NCBI RefSeq assembly: GCF_005889725.1
Contig: NZ_VCKX01000003.1
Location: 59,754-123,753 of the forward strand
Direction of reading: 5' to 3'
Length of the DNA: 64,000 nt
DNA from: Nonomuraea zeae
Lineage (GTDB): Bacteria; Actinomycetota; Actinomycetes; Streptosporangiales; Streptosporangiaceae
In this document: positions 43,848 to 53,800 of the stretch, piece by piece
How positions within the stretch are numbered: position 1 is the stretch's first letter
Layout of the letters: each line of letters begins with the position of its first letter
Translations under genes and position numbers: made by a program
The notes under the pieces: model-generated
The model's database searches: none
What the model was told of the DNA's origin: nothing
The model's input: only the letters and a program-made list of their open reading frames with translations

Positions 43848-44539
43848 CGGAGGTGCGTCACGAAGATGTGGCCGCGTACGCGCTCGGCCTGCTCGACGAA
43901 GGGGAGCGGACCGAGTTCGAACACCATCTACGGGGATGTGACAGCTGCGCCGACGAGGTAGGGGCCTTCGCGGCGATGGGGGAGCTCATCAAGGGTGTGC
44001 ATCCGGACGACCTGCTGCCCAATCCGCCCGATCCGCAGGTCGAGTCCCTTCTGGTACGCCGGGCCGCCACGGAGCGCAGGCGCCGGCGGATCCACCGCAC
44101 GTTCATGTCCGCCGCCGCGTGCCTGGTGGTCGCGGCCGGCGTCTTCCTCGCGGTCAGCTCCATGACCAGCGCCCCGAACCCGGACAGCGTTCACGGCCCG
44201 GCCCGCGACCTGCTGCTCACCGGGCGGACGTATGCCCTCTCCGACTCGGCCACCGGCGTGTCCGGCGTCGTCGGCCTGGAGGACAAGGGCTGGGGCACCC
44301 ACGTCGCGCTGGAGCTGAAGGGTGTCAAGGGCCCGTTGCAGTGCCGCCTCCTGGCGGTCGGCGACGACGGCCGTTCGGAGGTCGTGGCGAGCTGGGGAGT
44401 CCCGGCCAAGGGGTACGGCGTCGCCGGCTCCCCCGACCCCCTCGTCCTGCACGGCGGCACCAGCCTTCCCCAATCCGACCTGAACCACTTCACGATCGAG
44501 ACCTTCGACGGCAGGACCCTGGGCACCGTCGCCGTGTGA
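43844..44539 (+). CDS. membrane anti-sigma factor with zinc-finger domain
   Basis: The 231-residue product has an N-terminal anti-sigma domain. VAAYALGLLDEGERTEFEHHLRGCDSCADEV contains the H-x3-C-x2-C zinc motif of the ZAS family. A single membrane helix follows (FMSAAACLVVAAGVFLAVSS, about residues 87-107). The extracytoplasmic part is beta-rich, with VALELKGVKGPLQCRLLAVGDDGRSEVVASW and FTIETFDGRTLGTVAV. It should sequester the overlapping sigma factor until an outside signal or proteolysis releases it. The outer domain shares its pattern (C-x-L-x-x-V-G-x-D-G-R) with the anti-sigma at 56.8 kb. Confidence 0.88.
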   Translation: MTEVRHEDVAAYALGLLDEGERTEFEHHLRGCDSCADEVGAFAAMGELIKGVHPDDLLPNPPDPQVESLLVRRAATERRRRRIHRTFMSAAACLVVAAGVFLAVSSMTSAPNPDSVHGPARDLLLTGRTYALSDSATGVSGVVGLEDKGWGTHVALELKGVKGPLQCRLLAVGDDGRSEVVASWGVPAKGYGVAGSPDPLVLHGGTSLPQSDLNHFTIETFDGRTLGTVAV

Positions 44540-44558
44540 CGGCCTACGATCGGGGACG

Positions 44559-45413
44559 ATGCGCATAGACCTGCACAGCCACAGCACCGCGTCCGACGGG
44601 ACACAGCCCCCGGCCGACGTGGTGCGCCGGGCTCGCGAGCGGGGGCTCGACGTGCTCGCGCTGACCGACCACGACACCGTCGCCGGGCACCGGGCGGCGA
44701 TCGAGGCGCTGCCCGGCGGGCTGACGCTGGTGCCGGGCATGGAGCTGTCCTGCCGGCGGGCCGGGCAGAGCATCCACATGCTCGCCTACCTGTTCGACCC
44801 GTTCGAGCCCGAGCTCCAGGCCGAGTGCGTACGCATCAGGCGGGCCCGCGAGCAGCGCGGCCGGGCCACCGTCGAGCGGCTGGTCGAGCTGGGCGTGCCG
44901 GTCACCTGGGAGCAGGTGTCCGAGCTGGCGGCAGGCGGGCCGGTCGGGCGGCCGCACATCGCCCGCGCCATGGTCGCGGCAGGCGCGATCGCCACGCCTG
45001 AGCTCGCCTTCACCCCGGACTGGATCGGTACGGGCGGCCGCGCCCACGTGACCCGCTACGCGCTCGCGCCCGAGCGGGCCGTGCGCCTGGTGCGGGCGGC
45101 GGGCGGAGTGACGGTGCTGGCCCATCCGAAGGCGGTCAAGCGCGGCCAGGTCGTGCCGGACGAGTGGATCGCCGAGCTGGCGCGGGCCGGGCTCTTCGGC
45201 GTGGAGGCCGATCACCTGGATCACGACGCCGGCGCCCGGGACCACATCCGGGGGCTGGCCCGCGACCTCGGACTGGCCGTGACGGGCTCCAGCGACGACC
45301 ACGGGGAGCTGACCGGGCACCGGCTGGGCTGCGAGACGACGTCGGCCGAGGTCTACGAGCGCCTTGCGGCCACGGCGACGGGCGCGACCCCCGTCACGGC
45401 ACACGACCGCTGA
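44559..45413 (+). CDS. PHP domain phosphoesterase
   Basis: The 284-residue product has the polymerase-and-histidinol-phosphatase motifs: MRIDLHSHSTASDGTQPP, VLALTDHDTVAGH, LVPGMELSC, VLAHPKA and VTGSSDDHG. These supply the metal-binding histidines and aspartates of the trinuclear site. The closest characterised relatives are YciV/RNase AM-type enzymes that cleave 3'-phosphoadenosine 5'-phosphate or trim RNA 5' ends. The sequence does not decide between these. It follows the anti-sigma gene by only 20 bases on the same strand, so it may be in that operon. Confidence 0.88.
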   Translation: MRIDLHSHSTASDGTQPPADVVRRARERGLDVLALTDHDTVAGHRAAIEALPGGLTLVPGMELSCRRAGQSIHMLAYLFDPFEPELQAECVRIRRAREQRGRATVERLVELGVPVTWEQVSELAAGGPVGRPHIARAMVAAGAIATPELAFTPDWIGTGGRAHVTRYALAPERAVRLVRAAGGVTVLAHPKAVKRGQVVPDEWIAELARAGLFGVEADHLDHDAGARDHIRGLARDLGLAVTGSSDDHGELTGHRLGCETTSAEVYERLAATATGATPVTAHDR

Positions 45414-45465
45414 AGCCCGCGACCGTTAAGGCCCGCGACCGCTGGAGCCCGCGACACACCGCCGC

Positions 45466-46080
45466 TCAAGCCTGCGGGCGTTCGCGTGGTCCCGCGAAGT
45501 GGGTGCGGAACCAGTCCCGGGCGTGCCCGGCCACCGCCTCCAGCGTCCCCGGCTCCTCGAACAGGTGGGTGGCCCCCGGCACCACGACCATCCGGCTCTC
45601 CGCGCCGAGGCTCCGCTGCGCCTGCTCGTTCAGCTCCACGACCACCGGATCCCTGCCGCCCACGATGAGCAGGGTCGGCGCGCGTACCTCCGCCAGCCGG
45701 GCCCCGGCCAGATCGGGCCGGCCGCCGCGCGAGACGACCGCGGCGATCTCGTCGCCCGCCTCGGCCGCCGCCCACAGCGCCGCCGCCGCGCCGGTGCTGG
45801 CGCCGAAGTAGCCGATCGGCAGCCCGGCGGCCTCGGGTTGCTCGCGCACCCAGCCGGTACGCCCGAGCAGCCGGTCCGCCAGGAGCCCGATGTCGAACAC
45901 GTTCGCCCGGTCGGCCTCCTCCTCGGGGGTGAGCAGGTCGAACAGCAGCGTGCCCAGCCCGGCCTCGTTGAGCGCGCCGGCCACGTACCGGTTGCGCGGG
46001 CTGAGCCGGCCGCTGCCACTGCCGTGCGCGAAGACCACCACTCCATGAGCGGCGTCGGGAACGATCAGATCGCCGGACAC
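45466..46080 (-). CDS. alpha/beta hydrolase (dienelactone hydrolase-like)
   Basis: The 204-residue product has GVVVFAHGSGSGRLSPRNRYVAGAL (oxyanion loop), IGYFGASTGAAAAL with the nucleophile serine in G-A-S-T-G, LLIVGGRDPVVVEL with the acid aspartate, and VVVPGATHLFEEPGTLE with the histidine. This is the short DLH/esterase family found in actinomycetes, often fused to or near phosphoribosyltransferases. No such gene is adjacent here. Substrates are unknown esters or lactones. The ATG at 46080 is the natural start. Confidence 0.87.
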   Translation of the reverse strand: MSGDLIVPDAAHGVVVFAHGSGSGRLSPRNRYVAGALNEAGLGTLLFDLLTPEEEADRANVFDIGLLADRLLGRTGWVREQPEAAGLPIGYFGASTGAAAALWAAAEAGDEIAAVVSRGGRPDLAGARLAEVRAPTLLIVGGRDPVVVELNEQAQRSLGAESRMVVVPGATHLFEEPGTLEAVAGHARDWFRTHFAGPRERPQA

Positions 46081-46156
46081 GTGCCACCTCCCTCAGCTGT
46101 GCCGCTACCCGCATAAGCCCAGCTCTATCCGCTGCGTGGCTGGGCATGGACCTGTC

Positions 46157-47356
46157 ATGGAGACGGATTCCGGGCGCGGTACCGAGCCGGCCGGCTCCCC
46201 GCTCGGACGCGTCGTCAAGGGCGGGGTGGTGGCGCTCGGGCGCCTGCGGAGCCTGGGGCTGCGGCGCTGGCTGCGGATGGAGCGGGACGCGCTCGTCCAG
46301 ACCGTCAAGGTCACCGGCACCTGCGTGCTGGGCTGGTGGCTGGCGCTGTACGTGCTCAAGCTGGACCTGCCGATCCTCGTGCCGGTGGGCGTGCTTTTGA
46401 CGGTCTCCGCGACGGCGTACAGCACGGTGATCAGGGGAGTGCAGCAGGTCGGGGCCGTGCTCGTGGGCGTGGCCGCGGCTACCGCCGTGACCTGGCTGAT
46501 CGGCATCAACGCGGCGACGCTGGCCGCGCTGGTGGTCGCCGGGCTCGTCCTGACCCGGCTGCTCAACCTCCCGGCCCAGAACGTGCAGATCCCGATCACG
46601 GCGCTGCTGGTGTTCGCGCTGGGCAAGACCTACGGCTTCGAACGGCTCGCGGACGTGGTGCTGGGCGCGGCGCTGGGCATCGTGGCGAACCTCCTGGTCC
46701 TCCCGCCGCGCTACGTGGACGAGGCGGTCAGGGAGGTGTGCGGTCTGTCCGACGAGCTGGCCGAGCTGGCCGAGGACATGGCCAAGGGCCTCGGCGAGGG
46801 CTGGGACGAGGACATGGCCCGCGAGTGGCTGGAGCGGGCCAGGAGCCTGTCACAGCGGCTGGAGGAGACGAAGGAGTCCGCGGACCAGGCGGCGGAGTCG
46901 GTCCGGCTGGCGCTGCGCCGCCGCCGGTACGACCGCCGCCTGCGCCAGGTGGCCGCCGCCGCCACCTGCCTGGACCACGCCTGCCACCAGCTCAGGGGGA
47001 TAGCGCGCGGCCTGATGGACCTGATAGCGGGCGTACGCGGCCTGCCGGGCGAGGAGGGGGCGGACCTCCCGAGGGCGCTGTCGGAGCAGCTGATGGTCCT
47101 GTCGCGCATCTTCCGCGACTTCGGGCGCCTCCAGATCGGCCACGGCAGGAAGGCGGACATGCACGACCTGTGCGCGGCCCTGGACGAGGGCGAACGCCTG
47201 CAGTCCAAGCTGGCCCACGAGTTCGGGAGCACGGAGAACGACGAGTTCCGGGCGCTGCAGGGGGCGTTGCTGGACGACTGCGCCAGGATCCGCCACGAGT
47301 TCGACCCGGACACCGGCCCGCACAAGGCCGCCTTCCCGCCCACCGCGCGCACCTGA
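46157..47356 (+). CDS. aromatic acid exporter (FUSC) family membrane protein
   Basis: The 399-residue product has about five hydrophobic segments between residues 40 and 190 (TVKVTGTCVLGWWLALYVL; ILVPVGVLLTVSATAYSTV; QQVGAVLVGVAAATAVTWLI; AATLAALVVAGLVLTRLL; DVVLGAALGIVANLLVLPPRYV). A long helical cytoplasmic domain follows. The arrangement matches the FUSC/ArAE family of proteins related to AaeB and fusaric acid resistance pumps, which export aromatic carboxylic acids. The ATG at 46157 is preferred to an in-frame ATG seven codons upstream, since both precede a hydrophilic tail. Confidence 0.8.
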   Translation: METDSGRGTEPAGSPLGRVVKGGVVALGRLRSLGLRRWLRMERDALVQTVKVTGTCVLGWWLALYVLKLDLPILVPVGVLLTVSATAYSTVIRGVQQVGAVLVGVAAATAVTWLIGINAATLAALVVAGLVLTRLLNLPAQNVQIPITALLVFALGKTYGFERLADVVLGAALGIVANLLVLPPRYVDEAVREVCGLSDELAELAEDMAKGLGEGWDEDMAREWLERARSLSQRLEETKESADQAAESVRLALRRRRYDRRLRQVAAAATCLDHACHQLRGIARGLMDLIAGVRGLPGEEGADLPRALSEQLMVLSRIFRDFGRLQIGHGRKADMHDLCAALDEGERLQSKLAHEFGSTENDEFRALQGALLDDCARIRHEFDPDTGPHKAAFPPTART

Positions 47357-47376
47357 GTGCCGTACATGCTGGGGTC

Positions 47377-47889
47377 ATGCTCGAACCTCCCGCCTCTGAC
47401 TGCTGGCTGCACCCCCACCTCGAGGTACGGCCTTCGCCCATCGCCGGCGCGGGCCTGTTCGCCACGGCCGCCATCCCCGCGGGCACCGTCGTCTCCCGGC
47501 TGGGCGGGCGGCTGGTGTCCACGGCCCGGCTGCGCGCGCTGATCGACGACCCCGCTCTCCCGTACGTCGACACCATCGCCGTGGCCGCGGACCTGCACCT
47601 GGTCCTGCCGGCCGGGCGGCCGAACGGCAAGGGCAACCACGCCTGCGACCCCAACCTGTGGTGGACCGGCCCCTACACCCTGGCCGCCCGGCGCGACCTG
47701 CGGCCCGGCGAGGAGGCGACCAACGACTACGCCACCAGCACGGCCGAGCCGGGCTTCGGCATGGAGTGCCGGTGCGGCGCCGCCCTCTGCCGCGGCCGGG
47801 TCACCGGCGAGGACTGGCGGCGGCCGGAGCTCCAGGAACGCTACGGCGAGCACTGGGTGCCCGCGGTGCGCGCGCTCATCGGGGGATGA
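47377..47889 (+). CDS. SET domain protein
   Basis: The 170-residue product has VRPSPIAGAGLFATAAIPAGTVVSRLGGRLVS (SET-N), GKGNHACDPNLWWTGPYTLAARRDLRPGEEATNDYATS with the NHxCxPN and D-Y substrate/SAM motifs, and a cysteine-rich end (MECRCGAALCRGRV) like a post-SET zinc site. It should be an S-adenosylmethionine-dependent lysine methyltransferase. Bacterial copies are known in actinomycetes, but their targets are largely undefined. It lies 20 bases after the membrane exporter gene and converges on the aldo/keto reductase gene. Confidence 0.88.
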   Translation: MLEPPASDCWLHPHLEVRPSPIAGAGLFATAAIPAGTVVSRLGGRLVSTARLRALIDDPALPYVDTIAVAADLHLVLPAGRPNGKGNHACDPNLWWTGPYTLAARRDLRPGEEATNDYATSTAEPGFGMECRCGAALCRGRVTGEDWRRPELQERYGEHWVPAVRALIGG

Positions 47890-47893
47890 CGCC

Positions 47894-48883
47894 TCAGCCC
47901 AGGTCCGGCGGCGGTGGCATGCGGTCGCCCGCGACCTGGGCGGCGATGGGTTCGAGTGCCGCGAGGTCCTCACCGGTCAGCTCGACGTCGACCGCGCCGG
48001 CGTTCTCCCGCAGCCGGTCCGCGCTGCGGGTGCCGGGGATGGGCACGACCTGGACGTCGTGCGCCCGCGACCGGTGGAGCAGCCAGGCGAGCGCGACCTG
48101 GGCCATCGTGGCCCCCCGCGCCTCGGCGACGCGCCGGACGGGGGCGAGCAGGGCGGCGTTGTGTGCCGCGTTCGCGGGCTCGTACCTGGGCAGCCCGCGC
48201 CGCATGTCGTCCTCCGCCAGGCCCTCGGTGGAGAGGTGCCGCCCGGTCAGGAAGCCGCGGCTGAACGGCGCGTACGCGACGTACCCGATGCCCAGCTCGG
48301 CGCAGACCGGCACCACCGAGGGCTCGTCGTCGCGGGAGAACAGCGACCACTCGTTCTGCACCGCGGCGATCGGGTGCACCTGGTGCCCGGCCCGGAGCCG
48401 GCCGGCCGAGACGTTGGACAGCCCCAGGTGGCGGACCTTGCCGGCGGCGACCAGCTCGGCCATGGCGCCCACGGTGTCCTCGATCGGCGTGGTGAAGTCG
48501 GGGTGGTGCAGGTAGTAGAGGTCGAGGTGATCGGTGCCCAGGCGGCGCAGGCTCGCCTCGCAGGCGGCGCGTACGTGCTCGGGGTCGCTGCGCACGCCCA
48601 CCAGCTCACCGGTGCCCGGCGCGCGGATCGCCGCGAACTTGGTGGCGACCGTGATCTCCTCGCGTGGCCGCTCGGCCAGGAAGTCGCCGATCAGGCGTTC
48701 GTTGGCAAAGTCGATGCCGTAGTAGTCGGAGGTGTCGAGGAAGGTCAGGCCGAGCTCGGCGGCCTTCCTGAGGGTGGCGAGCGACTCGTCCCTGTCCGTC
48801 GGGCCGAGGAACTCGCTCAGCCCCATGCAGCCGAGCCCCAGAGCGGACACCTCAAGGCCGTCGCCGAGTTTGACCATGCGCAT
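47894..48883 (-). CDS. aldo/keto reductase
   Basis: The 329-residue product has the TIM-barrel AKR motifs: [25 protein letters not shown] with the catalytic aspartate and tyrosine, VATKF with the lysine, and [10 protein letters not shown] with the histidine. The NADP-binding end is [25 protein letters not shown]. It reduces aldehydes or ketones with NADPH and belongs to the AKR13/YajO-like group common in actinomycetes. It is divergent from a TetR-type gene across a 106-base gap holding two near-identical operators, so it is the likely target of that repressor. Confidence 0.9.
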   Translation of the reverse strand: MRMVKLGDGLEVSALGLGCMGLSEFLGPTDRDESLATLRKAAELGLTFLDTSDYYGIDFANERLIGDFLAERPREEITVATKFAAIRAPGTGELVGVRSDPEHVRAACEASLRRLGTDHLDLYYLHHPDFTTPIEDTVGAMAELVAAGKVRHLGLSNVSAGRLRAGHQVHPIAAVQNEWSLFSRDDEPSVVPVCAELGIGYVAYAPFSRGFLTGRHLSTEGLAEDDMRRGLPRYEPANAAHNAALLAPVRRVAEARGATMAQVALAWLLHRSRAHDVQVVPIPGTRSADRLRENAGAVDVELTGEDLAALEPIAAQVAGDRMPPPPDLG

Positions 48884-48908
48884 GCGCGTCTCCAGTCACG
48901 GGTAGAAT

Positions 48909-48958
48909 CGGGATGGACGTCCCGGTTATGTCCGGAAATATACGGGACGGCCATCCCG
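48909..48958. promoter_or_regulatory. paired TetR-type operators
   Basis: CGGGATGGACGTCCCG (48909-48924) and CGGGACGGCCATCCCG (48943-48958) are inverted copies of one another with one mismatch, and each is itself a dyad with CGGGA/TCCCG ends. The centres are 34 bases apart. They lie between the divergent aldo/keto reductase and TetR starts. Confidence 0.7.
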
Positions 48959-48989
48959 CTTGTCTATCGAGCATGGAACGGAGTGCCGG

Positions 48990-49544
48990 ATGAGCAGGCC
49001 ATTGCGCGCCGACGCCCAGCGCAACAGGGCGCGCGTCCTGGAGGTGGCGGCCGAGACGTTCGCCGCGGAGGGCCTGTCGGTGCCCGTCCACGAGATCGCC
49101 CGCCGGGCCGGCGTGGGCACCGGGACGGTCAGCCGGCACTTCCCGACCAAGGAGTCGCTGTTCCAGGCGATCCTGCTCGGCCGCATGGAGCAGCTCGTCC
49201 GGCAGGCGGCCGAGCTGGCGGAGCGCGAGGGGGCGGCGGAGGGGTTCTTCGCGTTCTTCTCCCTGATGGTCGAGGAGGGCGCCGCGAACCGCGGCCTGGT
49301 GGACGCGCTCGCGGGCGCCGGGTTCGACGTCGGGGCGGTGGCGGCGGAGAGCAGGTACGACGTCATGGGGGCCTGGGGAGGGCTGCTGGCGGGCGCGCAG
49401 CGGTCGGGCGCGATCCGCGCCGACGCCGACATCGCGGACGTGAAGGCCCTGCTCACCGGGTGCATCGACCGGGAGAGAAAGGCCGCGGACCCGGTCGCCA
49501 GGGCCCGCATGCTGGCCATCGTCCGTGAGGGCCTGCGCGCCTGA
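48990..49544 (+). CDS. TetR/AcrR family transcriptional regulator
   Basis: The 184-residue product has the N-terminal HTH RADAQRNRARVLEVAAETFAAEGLSVPVHEIARRAGVGTGTVSRHFPTKESLFQAIL, in the standard TetR arrangement (T-x-S-R-H-F at the recognition helix). A helical ligand-binding domain follows (VRQAAELAEREGAAEGFFAFFSLMVEEGAANRGLVDAL). Homologues of this subgroup often control divergent oxidoreductases. The ATG at 48990 is preferred; upstream in-frame codons would overlap the operator region. Confidence 0.9.
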   Translation: MSRPLRADAQRNRARVLEVAAETFAAEGLSVPVHEIARRAGVGTGTVSRHFPTKESLFQAILLGRMEQLVRQAAELAEREGAAEGFFAFFSLMVEEGAANRGLVDALAGAGFDVGAVAAESRYDVMGAWGGLLAGAQRSGAIRADADIADVKALLTGCIDRERKAADPVARARMLAIVREGLRA

Positions 49545-49630
49545 CGCCCGAGCGGGCGCGGATGGCGGCCCGCCCCCGGCGAGACGCCGCTGCTCCTCTG
49601 GAGCGATCACCGCTTTGGCATACTGCTCGA

Positions 49631-50320
49631 ATGTCTGATTTCGCCGAGTTCCGGGCCGCGGGTCGGGCCGCCCTGCTGTCCGGCCGGGCCACGTACGACG
49701 TGCCCATGGTGGAGGGCGCGCAGCGGTGGGGAGCCTCGGCCGTGCTCCGCCCCACGGGCGAGGTCCTGGACCGCCTGTCCGAGCTGGCCGCGACCATCCG
49801 GGCGCCCGGCCACTGGGTGCACGGCGGCGGGACCCTGCACTTCACCGTCAAAACCCTTGAGCCCTACCGCATGGAGATCCCCGAGGACGACCCGCTGCGC
49901 CGGGTGTACGGCGCGGCGCTCGCCGAGGCCGCCGCCGGGCTGCCCCCGGTGCGCATCCGCCTGTCGGGCGTGAGCCCGCACGCGGGCGGCGTCCTGGCCT
50001 GCGGCCACCCCGAGGACGACACCGTGACCACGCTCTGGGCGCGCCTGGCCCGCGCGCTGGCCGCCCGCGGCGTGCGGGACCAGGAGCGCGGCCGGGTCCG
50101 CGACCGCTGGTACGTCAGCCTCGTCCACTTCGCCGGCCCGCTCGCCGATCCGGAGCGGATCGTCCAGTGGTGCGACGAGCACGCGGGCGTCGATTTCGGC
50201 GTGGCCGAGCTGACCACGGCCGAGATCGTCCAGTTCGTCCACACCGGCACGAGCATCCAGGTGCGGCCCCTGGAGCGCGCCGGGACGACGGAGCGTCACC
50301 CGGCCCCATTCCGTGGATGA
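49631..50320 (+). CDS. 2H phosphoesterase / 2'-5' RNA ligase-like protein
   Basis: The 229-residue product contains GGGTLHFTVKTLEPYR, with a first HxT motif (H-F-T), and WYVSLVHFAGPL, where a second motif would be expected but reads V-H-F instead of H-x-T/S. The spacing and strand pattern fit the two-histidine phosphoesterase fold. The degenerate second motif makes catalysis uncertain. Active relatives open 2',3'-cyclic phosphates or hydrolyse nucleotide phosphoesters. The start ATG at 49631 is used because it is the first methionine in good context. The gene stands alone. Confidence 0.6.
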   Translation: MSDFAEFRAAGRAALLSGRATYDVPMVEGAQRWGASAVLRPTGEVLDRLSELAATIRAPGHWVHGGGTLHFTVKTLEPYRMEIPEDDPLRRVYGAALAEAAAGLPPVRIRLSGVSPHAGGVLACGHPEDDTVTTLWARLARALAARGVRDQERGRVRDRWYVSLVHFAGPLADPERIVQWCDEHAGVDFGVAELTTAEIVQFVHTGTSIQVRPLERAGTTERHPAPFRG

Positions 50321-50339
50321 CGCCCCGCCGACGCCCCCG

Positions 50340-50711
50340 TCACCCCAGCAGCAGCGCGGTGACGAACTGCAGCAGGTGCCAGGCCACGTAGGCGCTGGCC
50401 GACCAGAACGCCCACTCCTTGCTCCTGATGACCCTGGACGCCCGGCGCACGTCCTCCACGGGCTCCTTGCGCACCCGGATCGTCCTGGTGACGAGGTACG
50501 CGGAGGCCAGCCAGGTCAGCGCGGAGCCCGCGAACAGCCCGACCGAGAGCCCGGCCAGGACCTGCGACTCCGCGGGTGGGGCGGGCCACGGCGCGAGCTG
50601 GCGTCCCCAGGCGGCCAGCACGCCGGCCAGCAGAGCGAGCGTGATCCGCCGGTCCCTGCGAGCCTGGCGCTTGAGCCACTGAAGGTCTCGACGTAGATGG
50701 TTCTTGAGCAT
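50340..50711 (-). CDS. small membrane protein, function unknown
   Basis: The 123-residue product has a basic N-terminus (MLKNHLRRDLQWLKRQARRDRR) followed by hydrophobic segments at about residues 25-42 (ITLALLAGVLAAWG), 55-75 (LAGLSVGLFAGSALTWLASAYLV) and 100-122 (WAFWSASAYVAWHLLQFVTALLLG). I do not recognise a family. The start at 50711 is fixed by a textbook Shine-Dalgarno. It lies between the 2H-type gene (convergent) and the large CRP-STAND gene downstream, which reads the same way and ends 100 bases upstream of it. Confidence 0.65.
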   Translation of the reverse strand: MLKNHLRRDLQWLKRQARRDRRITLALLAGVLAAWGRQLAPWPAPPAESQVLAGLSVGLFAGSALTWLASAYLVTRTIRVRKEPVEDVRRASRVIRSKEWAFWSASAYVAWHLLQFVTALLLG

Positions 50712-50714
50712 CCT

Positions 50715-50724
50715 GATCACCTCC
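50715..50724 (-). promoter_or_regulatory. near-perfect Shine-Dalgarno for the small membrane protein
   Basis: On the minus strand GGAGGTGATC is fully complementary to the 3' end of 16S rRNA. Its GGAGG core lies eight bases before ATG 50711, so it decides that start over the GTG at 50720 lying inside it. Strong translation is implied. Confidence 0.7.
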
Positions 50725-50814
50725 GCTTGACGTCGCCGGCAGTACCAGCTAACGAAAAGATCCGGAGAAGATCTGCGACCTCACATCCGCGAATTCACGA
50801 CTTTTAGCGAAATT

Positions 50815-53800
50815 TCAATCCAAACTGCGCAGCTCGTCCGCCACCCGCTGCGCCTCCGCCACATCCCCGACCTCTTCGAGCGTCCGCATGGCCTCGCCCA
50901 GATAGCCCGCCGCCGCCCCCTTGTTCCCCAGCCGCGCCGAGATCAGCCCGAGCGCCCGCAGCGCGCACCCCAGATCCCGCCTCGTCCCGCTCTCCAGGTG
51001 GACCTCCCTGGCCTGCCGCGCGTGGATCAGGGCCTCCTCAGCACGGTCCAGGTCCAGCAGCACCATGGCCAGTGCCGTGAGCGCCGCCGCCCACCGATCC
51101 CTGGTGCCGGTCTCGTTCAGCAGCTCGACCGTCTCCATGGCGGGCTCCAGCGCGGCGGCCGGCCTGCCCGCCGCGTGCAGCGCCTGCGCCACCGACAGCA
51201 GCGCGCTGGCCCGGTTGTCCCGCAGCTCCTCCCTGATCGCCAGCGACGCCTTCGCCGCCTTCAGCGCCGGCTTGTGCTGCCCCAGCGACAGGTACGTGTA
51301 CGCCAGCGTCTCCTGGACCTCGGCCTCCGCCCGCCGGTTCCCCAGGCCCTGCACGATGTCCAGGGCTTCGAGCGCGTACACGAAGCCGACCTGCGGCAGC
51401 CCCTGCCGCCGCCGCACGCGGGAGAGCCGGTTGAGCATGCGGGCCTCCACCGGCTCGTCGCGGATCACCCGGCTGATCGCCAGCGCCTGGTTCAGGTAGT
51501 CGTCGGCGCGCAGGTAGTCCGACAGCCGCCAGTGCACCAGCCCGATGTCCCCGAGCGTCTCCGCCTTGCCCTGCTCGTGGTGCAGCTCGACCTGCACGGT
51601 CAGCGCCTGCTCGTAGTAGGCCAGCGCCTCGTCGTAGCGCGAGCGGTTGCGCGCGATCCGCCCGAGCGTGCACAGCGCGCGCCCGCAGCCGTGCTGGTCG
51701 CCCGTGGCGGTGTAGCCGGCCAGCGCCCGCTCGGCGTCACGCTGCGCGTCGTGCTGCAGCCGCAGCAGGTCGTAGATCTCGGCCAGGCAGAGCAGGGTCT
51801 CGGCCTCGGCGTGCTCGTCGCCCAGCTCGTGGCAGATCGACAGCGCCTCCAGGCCCTCCGACAGCGCCGCGTTCGGCTCGCCCAGGTCCCGCTGCACCCT
51901 GGCCAGGATGATCAGGCTCTGCGCGGTGCCCCTGCGGTCGCGGATCTCCTCCCGTACGTCCAGCGCCTGCCCGGCGTGCTGCAGTGCCAGCTCGTACCGC
52001 TCCTGGGACAGGTGCAGCCGGGAGAGCGTGTGCAGGCAGCTCGCCACCCCGGCCAGGTCGTCGATCTTCCGGTAGAGGTCGAGCGCCTCACTCGCGCACT
52101 GCAGCGCCTCCTCGCTGTTGCCCGCGATGCCGTGCACCTCGGCCAGGTCGTTGAGCGCCCTGGCCCGCCCCACGCTGTCGCCGAGCCAGGCGAAGTCGGC
52201 CAGCGCCTCCCCGATGAAGCGGGCCGCCAGCGTGGACGGGCCGATGTCGCGGTGGATCGAGCCCAGGTGGCTGCGCATGAGCGCGATCGCCCGCCGGTTG
52301 CCCACCTGCATCGCCGAGGACAGCCCGGCCTGCTGGACCTCCAGGTTGTTCTCGTAGAAGCGCAGCCTCCTGAACGGCTCGAACACGGCCTCCGCGAGCC
52401 GCCAGGCCACCCCGTGCGCGCGGCTCTCCTCCGCCAGCCGTACGCCCGACACCAGCGAGCGCCGCTCCGCCTCGAACCACTCGCGCGGCGTCGCCGGATC
52501 GGCGGCGACCTCCAGGTAGTGGTCGAGCAGCCGCACCCTGGCCTCGCGCACGCCCGCCTCCGCGTGCCTGCCCAGCTCCCTGGCCAGCCGCTTGACCAGG
52601 TCGTGCACCCGGTAGCGCGGCCCGGCCAGCGGCTCGACCAGGTACGCGCGGTGCAGCCCCTCCACGGCGACCACGGCCTCGCTCACCGGCACGCCGAGCG
52701 CGGCGGCCAGCACCTCCGGCGTGAAGTCCCGCCCGGGCAGCAGCCCGACGTGCCGGAAGGCCCGCCGCTGTCCCGGGCTCAGCGACTCGTACGCCAGGTC
52801 GAGCGCCGACCTGAACGCCTCCTCCGGATCGCCGACCAGCAGCCGCTCGGGCTTGCGCAGCTCGCGCACCCGCGACTGCACGCTGAGCCCGGGGTTCTCG
52901 GCCAGCTTGGCCGCCGAGATCCGCAGGGCGAACGGATGGTACGAGCACACCTTGGCCAGCGCGGCCAGCGCGTCACGGTCGGCGGCCCGCGGCGAGTCCT
53001 CCCCGAGCACGGCCACCAGGAGCGCCACCGCGTTGCCCGGGTCGAGCACCGGCAGGTCCATGAGGTCGGCGTGCCCGGTCGCCCGCAGCGGCGCCATCCG
53101 CGTCCGGCTGGTCACCAGCACCGCGCAGTCCTTGCTGCCCGGCAGCAGCGCGCGCACCTGGGCGGGGTCGGCGGCGTTGTCGAGGATGAGCAGCAGCCGG
53201 CGGCCGGCGATCCGGCTGCGGTAGAGCAGCATCAGCTCGGCCTCGTCGGAGGCGGGCTCGCCGATGCCGAGCGAGCGCAGGATCTGCCCGAGCGCCTCGA
53301 CCGCGGTCATCGGCGGCTGGCTCGGCGACTGCCCGCGCAGGTCGATCATGATCTGCCCGTCGGGGAACCGGTCGGCGTGCAGATGCCCCCAATGCGTCAC
53401 CAGCGCGGTCTTGCCCACGCCCGGCAGCCCCTGCACGACCATGGTGTTGGTCCGCCCGGGGCGCTCCAGCCAGGCGGTGAGCAGGTCGAGGCTCTGCTGG
53501 CGGCCGGTGAAGTCGGACACGCCGGCGGGAAGCTGGCGCGGCTTCGGCACCTCGCCCATCGGCAGCGGCTCGGCGGCCGCGCCCGGCCGGGTGAGGAACG
53601 GCGTCACCCGTCCCGTCCAGGGGGCCGACAGGTGCTCCCAGCTGCCCGCCGCGATGCGCAGCCCCGCCGGGTCCGCGATCCGCAGCCGCCGGTAGCCGGG
53701 GCGTACCAGCCAGCCTCGCTGCACCCACTGCGTGAGCTGGCGCTGCACCACGTCGGGGGAGCTGCCCACGAGGTCGGCCAGCGTCTCCATGGACAGCGGC

